Positions 31,601-43,454 of a stretch of 64,000 bases of DNA are shown piece by piece. The notes under the pieces were generated by a model that saw only the letters and a program-made list of their open reading frames with translations, did not search any database and was not told where the DNA came from. Within the stretch, counting starts at the first letter, position 1, and every line of letters begins with the position of its first letter. This DNA is from Cyanophora paradoxa (taxonomy: Eukaryota > Glaucocystophyceae > Cyanophorales > Cyanophoraceae), in NCBI GenBank assembly GCA_004431415.1, contig QPMI01000436.1:248001-312000 (forward strand), written 5' to 3'. The position numbers and the translations under genes are program-made.

Positions 31601-34600
31601 GGGACGCCTTGCCCGGGCAAGGGCGGCTCGATCTGCGGAGGAATGAAGTGCGCGCTCCCAATAGGCTTCAATGCGATCGCCTTCTCGTTCGAATTCAACT
31701 TTGTGCGCTTTTGACCCTCCTCCCGCCTCCCTGCAGCGCCTTCAGCTTGTACGAGCTCGAACGACTGCCAGGCACTGCAGTCGTCCCCGGCGCCCTGACT
31801 GGCGCGCCGTCGGTGTCAGTCTCGCCTTTCATCTTCCCTTCCGGCGCCCTGCTCAGCATCGGCGCGCTCGCGCCTCCTAGCGACGGCGGTATCACAATCA
31901 CGCGGGTGCGCAAACGAGGGTTTAAATTTAAAGCTGGGCTGCGGTCGACGTCGACGGCAAAGTATTCTGATTGATTGCCTTTCGCGCCAGTATGAGGTAT
32001 TGCTCGCGCTGCCCGACGGCGGCACGGGGGCCTGCACCCTCCACGGCGTCACCTCGGGCGTGGTCTCTATCTCTGTTCTAAACACGACAGTAACCTCTGG
32101 GATTCCCAAAGTCGCCAACTTGTGCCCCGGTGCGCACAGCTGCGACCTAGGCATGCAGCACGAGTCGATGCTCGTGGAATTCGAAGTGCGGCGCTCTGAC
32201 GCGTTCGGGTCCAGAGAGCATGCAACGCCATCGGTGCGAGATTGATTCGGACGCTTATAATTAACCTTCTTCGCCATCATCGCAGCTGGTTGTGATCCCG
32301 CCGCCAGGTTGCGGCGCGAGCTCGCCGACGTCATTTGTCTCTGTGCCATGTGCGAGCCCGAGGGCCTGCTGAAACTTCCGCTCATGATATCTATAAAATG
32401 AATAACGGCTTATTTAACTGAAATTTCTTCAGCCGTTCCACCCGTTATGACGAGCCCGCCGGCGATCACAATCGGGGGCTTCGACTACCAAAGCGGCGCC
32501 TCAGCGACCGTCTCGTGGAGCGCCGCGTTTGGCGGCTCGGTCGACTCCGTGCGTGCTTAGAGCTCGGCGGTTGCTCTCGCTCTCTTTTCTGAACGTCTTC
32601 CTGTGCAGTACGAGCTGCGGGCGCTATCGGCCGACGCGACGCCGGGCACCAATGCGTGCCCCTTTCCGCTCCAACCGCAGCAGCTCCCGGGTTCCTTCCC
32701 GCCAACCACGCTTTCCGTCATCGTTCGTCTCTGCCCAGGTAGGCATATGCATCTGCCGCATAGATGGGCTCGCCCGTCTCGCGGTCGTCGGCCGCGGCCG
32801 CTCACCAACTTGCGCACAGGCCACAAGTATGGCTTTGGACTGAAAGCGTGCAACGACGCGGGCGCCTGCGGTACAGAGGTCACCGCGTACATCGGCGTCG
32901 CCCGTGCGGCCCCGGCCCTTCGGCGCCCGCGTCCGGCTGCCGCCTCGAGCTCACGCGCGCGGCGATCCTTATACAGCCGTACCCCCATCGTCTCCCGCGC
33001 CTTCGGTCGTGCTGGGACAACTCGACACCGCGGTCGGGGTGCCAGCGACGCTGACCTGGTCCGCCCCGTGGGACGGCGGCTTGCCGCTCACCAAGGTACC
33101 CGTTTTCTGCCTTGTTAGAGTATCATTTTGCGCCGTGACTGATCGCTCGCCTTGCAATCGAGCAGCTTAAGCTCGAGACGACGTCTGTGAAGACGACCGC
33201 GGCCATTCCCACGTGCACGTACGCCGCAGTGCCAATCTCACAGGACCTGGCACTGGATCAAACAACTATAACCCTCAATCTGTGCCCCGGTAATTATAAT
33301 TGCACCCGCCCCGCCGTCGGCCCTTTCTCCGCTCCAACAATCTCGATCCCTCGCAATTGATATAGTGCTCGACAGGCTACACTTACAGCTTCAAGATCTC
33401 CGCGTGCAACGGCATCGGCGTCAACGGCGGTTGCGGTGCTGCTGTTGGGGTGCACAGCACCGTCGCATTCGCTCAGCACTGTTGCATGCACCGCTGACGT
33501 TGCGCCGGCGCAGGCTTCCACGAATGTCGCGGTCGGAAAGCCTGCGTCCGCCTCTAGTGCTCTTGAAGACACCTACGGTATATTGACCCCCTGTCTCGCG
33601 CCTCCCTTAATTTCCGAAGCTTGCAAATTGCGAATCGAGCGAGTCGCTGATTTTTTGTACGCGTGGCATCGCACCCCACCTGCATGAAAGGCTCTCCTGC
33701 GAATGCCGTTGGTGCGACTCGGCGCGCGCATTGCTTCTTTGTTCAGCTCTTTGCTGACACGGGAGTTTGCAGACGGAGTTACGATAAAGATCTGGAGCGC
33801 TACCTCAAACCGCGGATTTCAAAGTAATCTGAACGTGACCAAGGATCCGACACCCTGGTGGGAGGTCCGTAAAGCTCTTTCAAGAGCTCAACTCAGCCGA
33901 TCAATTTACAATTGCGTTGGACTTGGTGCAGGTCTATCTCAAGGTAAGAATTGCGCATGCTCAGGATCCGATCGACATCTGCGGTCGCGCTAGCTTTAAT
34001 GATTTAGGCCGGAAGTGGCCATGGATGATTCATACTTTTCTTCAATCAGGGCATGTACATAATCGACAAAGTTGTGGTTCACGGGGTGCGCCTTTTTCGC
34101 CTGTGTGTTTATTGGCCGCGATCGCGAGCTCGAGCCTGTGCTTGCAGCGTCAAGACAACACTGGCTGCACGACTGCGACCACTCTGTCCGCGTGCTGTGC
34201 GTTCGAGCTTCAATTTGCCGCGCTCGCGAAGCCCCGGCCCCTTAAGCTTGCAAGTTCGAATCTTAGCGCCCGTCGACGTATACGTCGTTGCAGGTTCCGC
34301 CACTGCTTTGAACGCCGCGGGATCCTCGTGCCTTGGCTGGCTTAGAGACTTCGACATCGTGGTAAAGGCTGGATCGGCGGAATCGTCCAAGATATCCTTC
34401 GGCGCAGCGCCCCCCTTCACCTCCAGCGTTCTGACCGCCACATTTCCGGCGGGCACTGAGGGTGCGCGCGGCGATCTAGATCTTTAAATCTTAAGCTTTA
34501 AATTCGGACTGATGCAACGTCCGTCGTCGCTGGCGACCTGCAGGCGACCGCGTGCGCGTTGGAATGCGGACGCTCAACTCGTATCTTATGCTCACGGAAG

Positions 34601-37600
34601 TTGAGGTGTACGGTGCGACTCTCTGAGCCTGGGGGGATCCGAGCTCGAGATCGCTGATAATGTCAAGTCTGATCATACGTGTAACCCGCGCGGTTTGCAG
34701 GCTGGCCCGTTGTCCTCAAGGTCCCAGCGAGTGCGATTCCCGCACCGTCGGCCTGGATTCCCTCCGTGGCCGCGACCAATGTCGCTGTCCAAAAATCTGC
34801 CACTGGGTCGCCCGGCGGTACGTTGAACTTCCTTCCGCGTTGTGGAATGCTATGAATGCGATTGTGCTAACTGCCTGATGTATTGCGTATACGATTGCTA
34901 GGATGGAACGGGATCCCGGAGAAAGCAATCGGTGCGCCTGCAAGATGAGCTCTTCCCACTAGTACTTCTCTGTTGGATGACGCGTCGCGGTGCACGATGC
35001 CCTGCAGATGGGAACGACATACCTTATTACAGCTTTGAAGGGACCTGGAGTCCAGCCGGATACCACAGTGCAATTAAAACCGGGCCGCTTTTCTGGCAGG
35101 TACGGGTGATCTAGATCTAGAAACATACCTTGCGAACTGCGTGCTAAGCTTGCGCTGATGCTGCCGGCTGCGTATCGCACGACGCAGGTCCACCTTCAGG
35201 TGACTTTTATTATTTTCCCAAGCTGTTATAGTTATATGTAACATTTGGTTCCTTTGTCGTGAACTGCGGGCCGCAGGGCCTCTTTGACTTGCGTGAGATT
35301 CGCATCATCAACGTGCGACTTGAACATTTTTTACACTGATCCAATTCATTGGCGCGCGTGCGCATGCCGCCAGCTGACTGATTGTAAAACACGTGCAGCG
35401 CCTTGACGCGAACACTGCCATGCTCAACAACTTCAACGTGACCGTGTACGACAACAACGAGGCGCTGGTGTTCTGGAGCTACGTAGGCACCCCCACGTTC
35501 CTGGATTACTATCAGAACTTCTCCCTTCCGCTTCCCGCGGGCACGACGGGTTCGCTACCACCTAGACAGCTCCAGTCCCCGGCTCGCAGCTGCAGCTCCA
35601 AATTACTTCTATTAATTTTGTACGCGCGCTGGCATCACCTCATGAATATTTGCGCGCGCGGCAGGGAGCCGAATCAGGATTGACATGCCGAACACCGCTA
35701 ACAACCAGCATCTGTGCATGATGGAGTTGAAGGCCTTCGGTACGCTGGCTTTCCTCCCCCTCTATACGCTCGCGTTTTCAAGCTTTGCGCGCAGCATACC
35801 CCTTGCTTTGGAGCCACGTGCGGCCGTCGGCGCCGAGGGACTCCACCCCCGCGGTCCAGGCCGTTGTGCCGTTCGTGCCGGACTCGTCCTCCGCGGCCAC
35901 GGTCAGCCTCGGGTCCTTCGTTCGCGAATCCGGCACGCCCGCGACCGTCAGCTGGAGCGCCAGCGCCGCAGCTACGAATGTAAGCGCCGCTTTTGATATT
36001 ATCATACTACTATTGCGTGGATCGCCTTTGGCATCTGACTGTACATGTGCCGCAGTACATTCTGAAGACGCAGAGCGGCAAAGCCGATGCGAGCGTCGTG
36101 GACTGCCCCTTTGCCTCCGTCAGTGAGTCGCAAGCGTACACCACGCCGTCGGCTAGCCTCAGTCTCTGCCCTGGTGAGCCTCTATCTCGTTTGACATCGG
36201 CGCTCAAGGGCATTTGATATCTGAGTCCGTGCACGTGCGATTTTGAAGGATACTGGTACGACTTCTCTGTGGCGACGTGCAATGCTGCGGGGTGCAGCGC
36301 CGACGTCGCATCGCCTCGTGCTTTCGTTCCGGGTCCGTTGAGCGAGGAAGCGCTCATGATCAGCACGCAGCTCTGCCAGGCTGCCTGCTGGAGGGTCTGA
36401 TTTTCCGCGGCATGCGCAGTTGTTGTGGCCGATGCGCCGACCGTGGCGCCGGTCGTCACGGCAGGCTTCTCGCGGGAATCGGGCACCGCCGCAACCGTCA
36501 GCTGGACCGCCGGCTACGACGGCGGCAGTGCACTGTCGAAGGTGCGAACCGGGAGCTGCTCTATAAATAGATCGAGATGTAGTGGCCGTGCGCTCCCGCG
36601 CGCTCATGCACCGGTACCACGCAGTTCGTGCTCAAGGCGAAATCCGGGAAGACGGATACCGCTGCTGCCAACTGCCCCTTCCCTGCCGTCGAGCCATCGA
36701 AGGAGTACACTTCTCTATCTGCGTCGCTCAATCTGTGTCCTGGTGATTGCTCGCACAGCCTTATGACTGGGACCTTTTGCTAAATACTACGATATAAGCG
36801 ATAGCGCCGTATACTTGGCTAAGCGCTAAATCGATTGCTGACTCGGTCCGGTTGCGCGCTCGTGCGGCAGGATACTGGTACGAGTTCTCCGCGGCGGCTT
36901 GCAACGACGCAGGATGCGGCGCGGTCTCTGCCGCAACCCCTCGAGCAAGCGTAAATGGTGAAGATCTTAAATACATTTGTTAGAATTTTATTACATGGCC
37001 CAGCAATTGCTGATGCCTGCTGCAGCGGTCCTTCCGAGCGCCCCAGCCATGTCGCCGATCAATTTCGGCGCCTTCTCCCGCGACGCCGGCGTCTCCTCGA
37101 CTGTCAGCTGGGTGCCGGGCTACGACGGCGGCAGCGTCATTATCAAGGTTCATGATCAGCTTTGAATTGCTCAAGGTCGCTGCAGATCTAGATGCAGACT
37201 CTCTGACCGTGTCGCGTTGTTTTGCGATGCAGTATGTGCTAAAGACAAGGAGCGGCAAGGCGGACGCAAGCGCGGACGACTGCCCGTTCCCCGCCATCGA
37301 TTCATCTCAGGAGTTTGTCTCGACGTTGGCGGCGTTCAACCTGTGCCCTGGTGCGCTCTAAATCTGCCATTCCGCCTGTCTCACGATCTGATGCACGTCT
37401 CTTTCTTAGGCTACTGGTACGAAGTGAGCGTGTCGGCTTGCGCCGCTGTTGGCTGTAGCGAGGAAGTAAGCGAGCCCCAAGCGATTGCTCCCGGTTCGCT
37501 TCGCTCAATGCGCGAAGAGTTCCGCTCCGCATTTCTGACGAGCTGCTCTTCCCGCGCGTGCAGCTGAAGTTCCCGACGCGGCAGTTGTGTCCCCCGTCGC

Positions 37601-40600
37601 TTTTGGCGCGTTCGCGCGAGCTTCGGGGACCACCGCAACCGTTGACTGGACCGCCGGCTATGATGGCGGCAGCGCAATCACGCAGGTGGGCAAAGAACCC
37701 ACCTGTCGCTCTGATATCTTGATTCGATTCGCGCGATTTTAACTGAATGCATTTGCAGTACGTGGTAAACGCGACCAGCGGCAAAGCCGACGCCAGCATT
37801 GCGGACTGCCCCTTTGATCCCGTCGACGTATCGAAGGAGTATTCCAGCGCGCCTGCGATATTGAACCTATGTCCTGGTAAGCCACGAATTTTTCTTTATA
37901 GTCAGCGCGCGTCCTAAACGTTTTCTCGCAGGGTACTGGTACGACTTCACCGTCTCATCTTGCAACGCTGCAGGCTGCAGCGTAGCCGCTGTCTTCCTCC
38001 GCGCTTCGGCCGCTGGTAATTACGATGTCAAGCGCAGCTTTCTTCTAACACGTGTTCTGATTAAAATTACCGTGGGCCTGATCGCAGCGGCTGTTCCCGA
38101 TGCAACGGACGCACCGACCGTTGTTCTCGGCGACTTTACACGCGTGACTGGCACAGCGGCGACTGTCAGCTGGGCCGCTGGCTACGACGGCGGCAGCATC
38201 ATAAGCAAGGTCCGCCGTCGTATTCATCTCGGACGTGCAGCTTAAACTTGCGTTTAATTGATTTTGGACGACAGTACGTTCTGAAGGCGACCAGTGGCAA
38301 GGCCGACGATGGCGTTGCGGACTGCCCCTTTGATCCGGTCGATGCTTCCAAGGAATACACGGGCACATCTGCGGCCCTGAATCTGTGCCCCGGTCAGTGC
38401 CAATAATGTTTACAATCTAATTAAAGCGTCGCCCACTTGCGTTGACTCTTTGTCCGCGCAGGCTACTGGTACCAATTCTCGGTGTCGCAGTGCACAGCCG
38501 GCGCCGATTCATGCAGTGTGGATGCACATGCGCCTCGCACAACTGTCCCGTCTGTGATTCCCGACGCTGCCGCCGCGTCGGACGTCGCGTTCGGGGAGTT
38601 CGCACGAGCGTCGGGCACCGCTGCGACCGTCAGCTGGACCGCCGGATACGACGGCGGCAGTGTAGTGGTCAAGGTGCTAGCGCTCATTACCTCTTGATTA
38701 ATATTGCGACCGCTGACGCACTCTCTCTCCTCAGTCTGTGCTGAAGGCACAAAGCGACAAGGCTGATCCGCGCGTGGCCGACTGCCCTTTCCCAGCCGTT
38801 AATTCGTCATACGAGTACGCCGCTCCTAGCGCTGACCTCATTCTATGCCCTGGTTTGCTTTTCTGGGCTGCCCCTTGCTGCTCTTCATTCCCCGTGCAGA
38901 ATGCTGAACCGCGTTTGAATTTTAGGATACTGGTTTGACTTCACGGTTTCGTCCTGCAACGCGGCGGGATGCAGCGCGGACGCCACTATTCCGCGGGCGA
39001 CAGCTCCTGGTCAGTCTGAGCTGCCCTGCCGCGCGGGCGATGCGCTGCCGATTAATATTTCTGGTCGTAGCGGCTGTCGCGGATGCGCCGTCAGTGTCAC
39101 CCGCGGTGCTCGGAGCATTTTCACACAGTTCGGGCACCGCTACGAACATCAGTTGGACGTCAGCTGGCGGCTACGACGGCGGCAGCATGGTCACTAAGGT
39201 CGACCACCATTTCATTTGCGCCGTATTACAGCCTAATGCACTATAGCTATAAACTCCGCGATCTCAGCTAATAATTTTTGCGCCACACAGTACGTGCTGA
39301 GGGCCCAAAGCGGCAAGGCCGATAACGCAATTACGGAATGCCCCTTCGCATCCCTGGAGCCCACGACGGAAATTGTGTACACGGCGTCTTCGCTCGCTCT
39401 AAACCTGTGTCCCGGTGCGCGCTGCGAGAGAGAACGTACCGCACGCGTACGCCTGTCGCGATGGAATTTTGCAAACGGGTTCTTTACACAGGCTACTGGT
39501 ACGACTTCTCGGTCGCCGCCTGCAACGGCGCCGGGTGCAGCGCAGAGGCAACACTGCCGCGCGCCAGCATTCCCGGTGCATTGCCGAGTTGACGTCCCCG
39601 CGTTTTTTGGAGCGATAGCGAAGTCTAGCGAAAACTCCGCCGCTCACCGCTCGCAATCGCTACAGCGGCTGTCCCCGACGTTCCAAGCACTCCGACCGTA
39701 GCTGTCGGAGAGTTCGTCGCTGCTTCGGGCACTGCCGCAACCGTCGGCTGGGCTGCCGGCTACGACGGCGGCAGCCCGATTGCCAAGGTCCGAAATTATA
39801 CGGACGCTGATACTGTCCTCTCATGCGCGACGCAGTTCGTGCTGACGGTGCAAAGCGGCAAGTCGGACGCCGGCATAGCGAACTGTCCGTACGCCGTCGA
39901 CGCCTCGAGGGACTACTCTGCAGAGTCCACGTCGGCTGCCCTCTACCTCTGCCCTGGTCCGCGCGCCGAGTGCAATGCAGTCTCTTCGATTTGCTGACTT
40001 TGCTCGCCGTCGGTGTGCTCAGGCTATTGGTACGAGTTCTCAGCTTCGGCGTGCAATCAGGCGGGGTGCGGCGCAACGTCTCTTCCGTCGCGCGCAACCG
40101 TTCCTGGTAACCCCGCGCCCAAATACTCTTTGCCTCACCGCGCTGGCCCGGGCTGATTTACCGATTGCGCAGCCGTGGCGCCATTCGCGATCTCGAGTCC
40201 CGGGCCCGAGTTTTCGAGCCCCGACTCGGCACCGCCGTTCACCCTTTCGGTTGGGACCTTCGCATATCCCGCGGGCACCCCCGTTACGATCTCGGGATGG
40301 GCCGCCCCCTGGGACGGCGGCGCTCCCATCACCTCTGTGCGTGCCGCGGCCACAGCCATTATTGAATTTAACCACAAGTCGCCGCTAATAATAAGCGCCC
40401 GCGCAGTTCAAACTGAAAGTCTGGCGTAAGATAATCGCCGCGCGCCGGCGTCTGTCCCAGGACATCGCGATCGCGACCGAGGACGCCGCGGTCGACGACG
40501 ACTCCAGCGCCGCCGGCTTGCTCGACGACTGCCCCGTTGCTCTTGAGTTCGAGGAGGGCGTCCCGCTCACCTTCGACTGCCCCGCGGGGTCGTGCAACGT

Positions 40601-42364
40601 CGGGCTGTGCCCCGGTGCGTTCGTCCCAGACATCGACCAAGATATACAACGAAACCTTCTAAATTATTGTGCGCGCAGGTCAAGAGTACATGTTCTCCGT
40701 CGTTGCTTGCAACGCCGTCGGCTGCAGCAACGACTCGGCGCCCGTGCACACCCAGGGCGCCCTCCCCGGTGCGCATGCTCGCCCCGTCGATCATCGGATC
40801 CACGGTCGACGTCGCTGACGCTCGGGCCGGGGGCGACAGTGGCCGCCCCCGTCTGCGACGTCGCGAAGGACAAAGTGGGCGGCCGCTCGCTCGCCGGCAC
40901 CTCCCTCAAGAGCCTCACCGGAGAGGACGCCCTCGGGACCTACTCCACGGCCATCGTCTTCTGGCCGCCGCTCCTGTGCGCTCGCTCGCTCGGGCGGCTG
41001 CGCGCGTGGTTAAACGTTCCTCACGCTTGCGATTGCGCACAGGTACTCCGGCGGGGCTGCGACAACGGGTCAGCCGCTTCGATCCCTGCGTGATCGTTAA
41101 CGAGAAATTAAAGTCTCTACCCTAGGCCTGCGCCAACGTTAACATCGGTCTCTGCGCGCGCGCGCAGGCATGACCTTCAACATGCGGAGGTACCCCAAAA
41201 CCAACACCAACACCTACGCCCTCGCCCAGGCACAGCCCCCCGCCCCCCGATAATGCTTGCGATTGGCTGCGAAATCGAATTTCTTCTTTTAGATTTTCTC
41301 GGCGGACGTGAGCGATTCGACCGGTTTCGAGGTCTTCAGCGACCTGCAACCAAGGTAATAGAGAATTCGAACGTAAACGCTTAGAGCTTCCTGCATCCGC
41401 TCGTGCTTCGCACCGCGCAGCTATAGCTGACTCTGGGCCCGGGCCAGCCACTGCTACACCGTGAACGTGACCGTCTGCACGTCTGGCGGCTGCTGCACGA
41501 CCCCTTACTCAACCTCCTGGTTCCAGCCCGGTGCGTACGCGTACGGCGTCCTCATTCTCAGCTTTAATTCGTTTCTGAATTATCTGACTTCGAACTCGAA
41601 TTCGCAGCCAAGGGCGAGGCGCTGAAGTCCGGCAACCAGCAGTGCAGCCTGATCAAGGTGCGCGCCCGCCCTGAGTCCAAACCGCCGCGCGCGGCTCGCG
41701 CGCGCGTGACCGGCGCCGCCGCGATCGCGAGGGCAGATCAAATCCGCGTCGCTCCAGGGCGCCTTCGCCGCCGCCTCGGGGTCCGCGTCCACGCCCGCCG
41801 CTGCCGGCGCCGCCGCCTCTGCCTCGGGCTCCCCGGCGTCGGGATCGATCCTGGCCGTCGCCGTCGGTGCGTCCGCAATGCGTCGGAACCGCGCGGCGCT
41901 GTCTAATTCGACTATTGCGAGCAGGCGTGCCGGCTGCTGTGGCGGCGCTCGCCGTCGTTGCCGTCGGCGTGGCGCTCGTCGTGATGCGCGCGCGCCAGTC
42001 CGCGCGGGTGCATGTCGACCGCGTCGGTGGGCACGCGCACGCACACGTGGGCGTGAGCATCACGGGCGAGCACGACCACGCGGGCTACGAAGCGTTGGGC
42101 CGTGGCCATGGCCAGCTGACGACCATCGAGGTCATGCCGGTGCCTCGGCCGAACGGGGCCTTCGAATTCCGCCCCGTGACGCCCGACGCCCCCCGCTCTC
42201 GTTCGGGCACCCCCGACTCGTCCTCGAACGCCTGCACCCCCTCCCCCGCCTCCCGCCCTCGAGCTCCGTCCGGATCCGGCGCGCCATCGAGCTCCGGCCG
42301 CCAGACGGCCCCGCGGGCCCCCTCCTTCAAGCTTCCGGCCTCTGTTGTGCCGCAGGACGCGTAG
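28692..42364 (+). CDS. Giant WSC/FN3/F5-8C type I membrane protein
   Basis: Cell-surface receptor- or adhesin-like protein of about 70 exons. The ATG at 28692 opens a signal peptide (LLALAVVLRILVHCSAG). Order: WSC-like module (LCYRDDSI, SLCFGSNDYAR, YMCGG; exons 28918-29070, 29160-29304, 29378-29546), FN3-like segment to 30124, WSC 2 (30215-30624, CMGSNDAG, YCGGG), FN3-like, WSC 3 (to about 31740), FN3-like units 31737-33449, F5/8C module 1 (from 33514: NVAVGKPASASS, TPWWEV; ends LMLTEVEVYG near 34615), F5/8C module 2 (34705-about 35735; ends HLCMMELKAFG), FN3 array 35860-40768, Ala/Ser-rich stalk, TM segment VPAAVAALAVVAVGVALVV (41925 on), His-rich then Pro/Ser-rich cytoplasmic tail, stop at 42362. 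WSC and F5/8C modules usually bind glycans, so carbohydrate or matrix binding is likely. Some joins (about 34090-34280, 35100-35280, 35740-35860) are unresolved. Confidence 0.88.
35860..40768 (+). repeat. Tandem FN3 array, nine units of three exons each
   Basis: Each unit is encoded by exon A (SGTAATVSWTAGYDGGS...K), exon B (YVLKAQSGKADAS...CPF...LNLCPG) and exon C (GYWYDFSVAACNAAGCSA...PG). A/B/C coordinates: 35860-35979, 36056-36173, 36249-36332; 36420-36541, 36625-36742, 36871-36957; 37026-37147, 37233-37350, 37410-37493; 37564-37685, 37759-37876, 37932-38015; 38088-38209, 38275-38392; fused C+A 38462-38673; 38735-38852, 38926-39009; 39071-39198, 39291-39414, 39492-39575; 39666-39787, 39836-39956, 40023-40106; 40173-40336, 40407-40614, 40679-40768. 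Introns after A are phase 0 and after B and C phase 1, so each unit is a 1-1 module that can be duplicated without breaking the frame. The last unit is the most divergent. Confidence 0.9.
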
Positions 42365-43454
42365 GCCACCAGGCCACCGTTCGTCTGTTTCGCATAAAAA
42401 CGAGCTCGCAAGACTTTTAGGTCAGCATAACACCTCCTGTCATATATAATCGTTTTGCGGGGAAAAAAACGAGAAAGCTCCAGGTTGTGCTCACATGCAC
42501 ATAGTATTGGCTTCTTTGAAGTAGCCGGCGTAGGATAGCTCGTACATAATTTTTCGTTCGCGCTTAGAATAATTCCTTGGTATGTGTTCCTGTTCAGCTT
42601 GCAAGAGCCGACAGCTTGCTTTGAATAGAACACAAGCGCTAGCGTATATATCATTCGCTGCTTTTAATTTAGACGCGCGCGTCTAGAGGGTATTCTTTTA
42701 ATTTAGCTTTCGCCGTAGTTTAGTGCGCTTCTGCTTCTCAATCGTATAGACAGAACCTCGCCTGGTTTCGAGTGTTCAGACGTAGACAGCCTTTGAGCTG
42801 GGTATACAGTGGTAAATATATATAACCAAAGTCAAATCTCAAGATGGACAGTAGTTCTTTCACGGGAGCTTCGATTCTGGTCGCGACTCGCGAGACGTCG
42901 ACGTTAGTTTTAATTTGATACTTTCAAGTGTATACTTGTAGAGGGTGGACACGCTTTACGAGCCTAGAAACGTCTTGCAATCATCCATTTAATTTGATTT
43001 GAATTGAAACACAGTGTGGATCCGGAGAACTTGTGCGCACGCGCTCATCCTCCAAATTGCAAAGTTCAATTCACCACGCGGCGTTCGACGGGCGCGAAAT
43101 CGACGTTGATGCAACGAATTCTATTCATTAAATATATTGTGATCATAATGACTTAATGATATAATGCAGACGCGGAAGAGCTCAAAAGGAGGGGGAGAAA
43201 AGGGGGGGGGGGGGGGGGGTAATGGGAGATAATGGGAACGCCCCCAGGGGCAGCTAACGCTCACGCTTATGAATTGGCTGCACATGCAAATTCAGAAATC
43301 ACCGAGTCAGAAACTCGATGACTCATGATCACCGAGTCAGAAACCCGATAAAAAAGATCAAAAATCGATTACATGTCTTCCGACGTCCGAGCTCAGAAAG
43401 CACTCGAACTTCCGACGTCCAAGCTTAAGCTTGATTATATATAAAATTTTAATA
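42365..43454. other. Convergent intergenic region
   Basis: This lies between the 3' ends of the WSC/FN3 gene (+) and the subtilase (-). It is AT-rich, with no gene seen. A plus-strand G run (43202-43219) and a short repeat ATCACCGAGTCAGAAAC (twice, about 43297 and 43329) are present. Confidence 0.6.
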
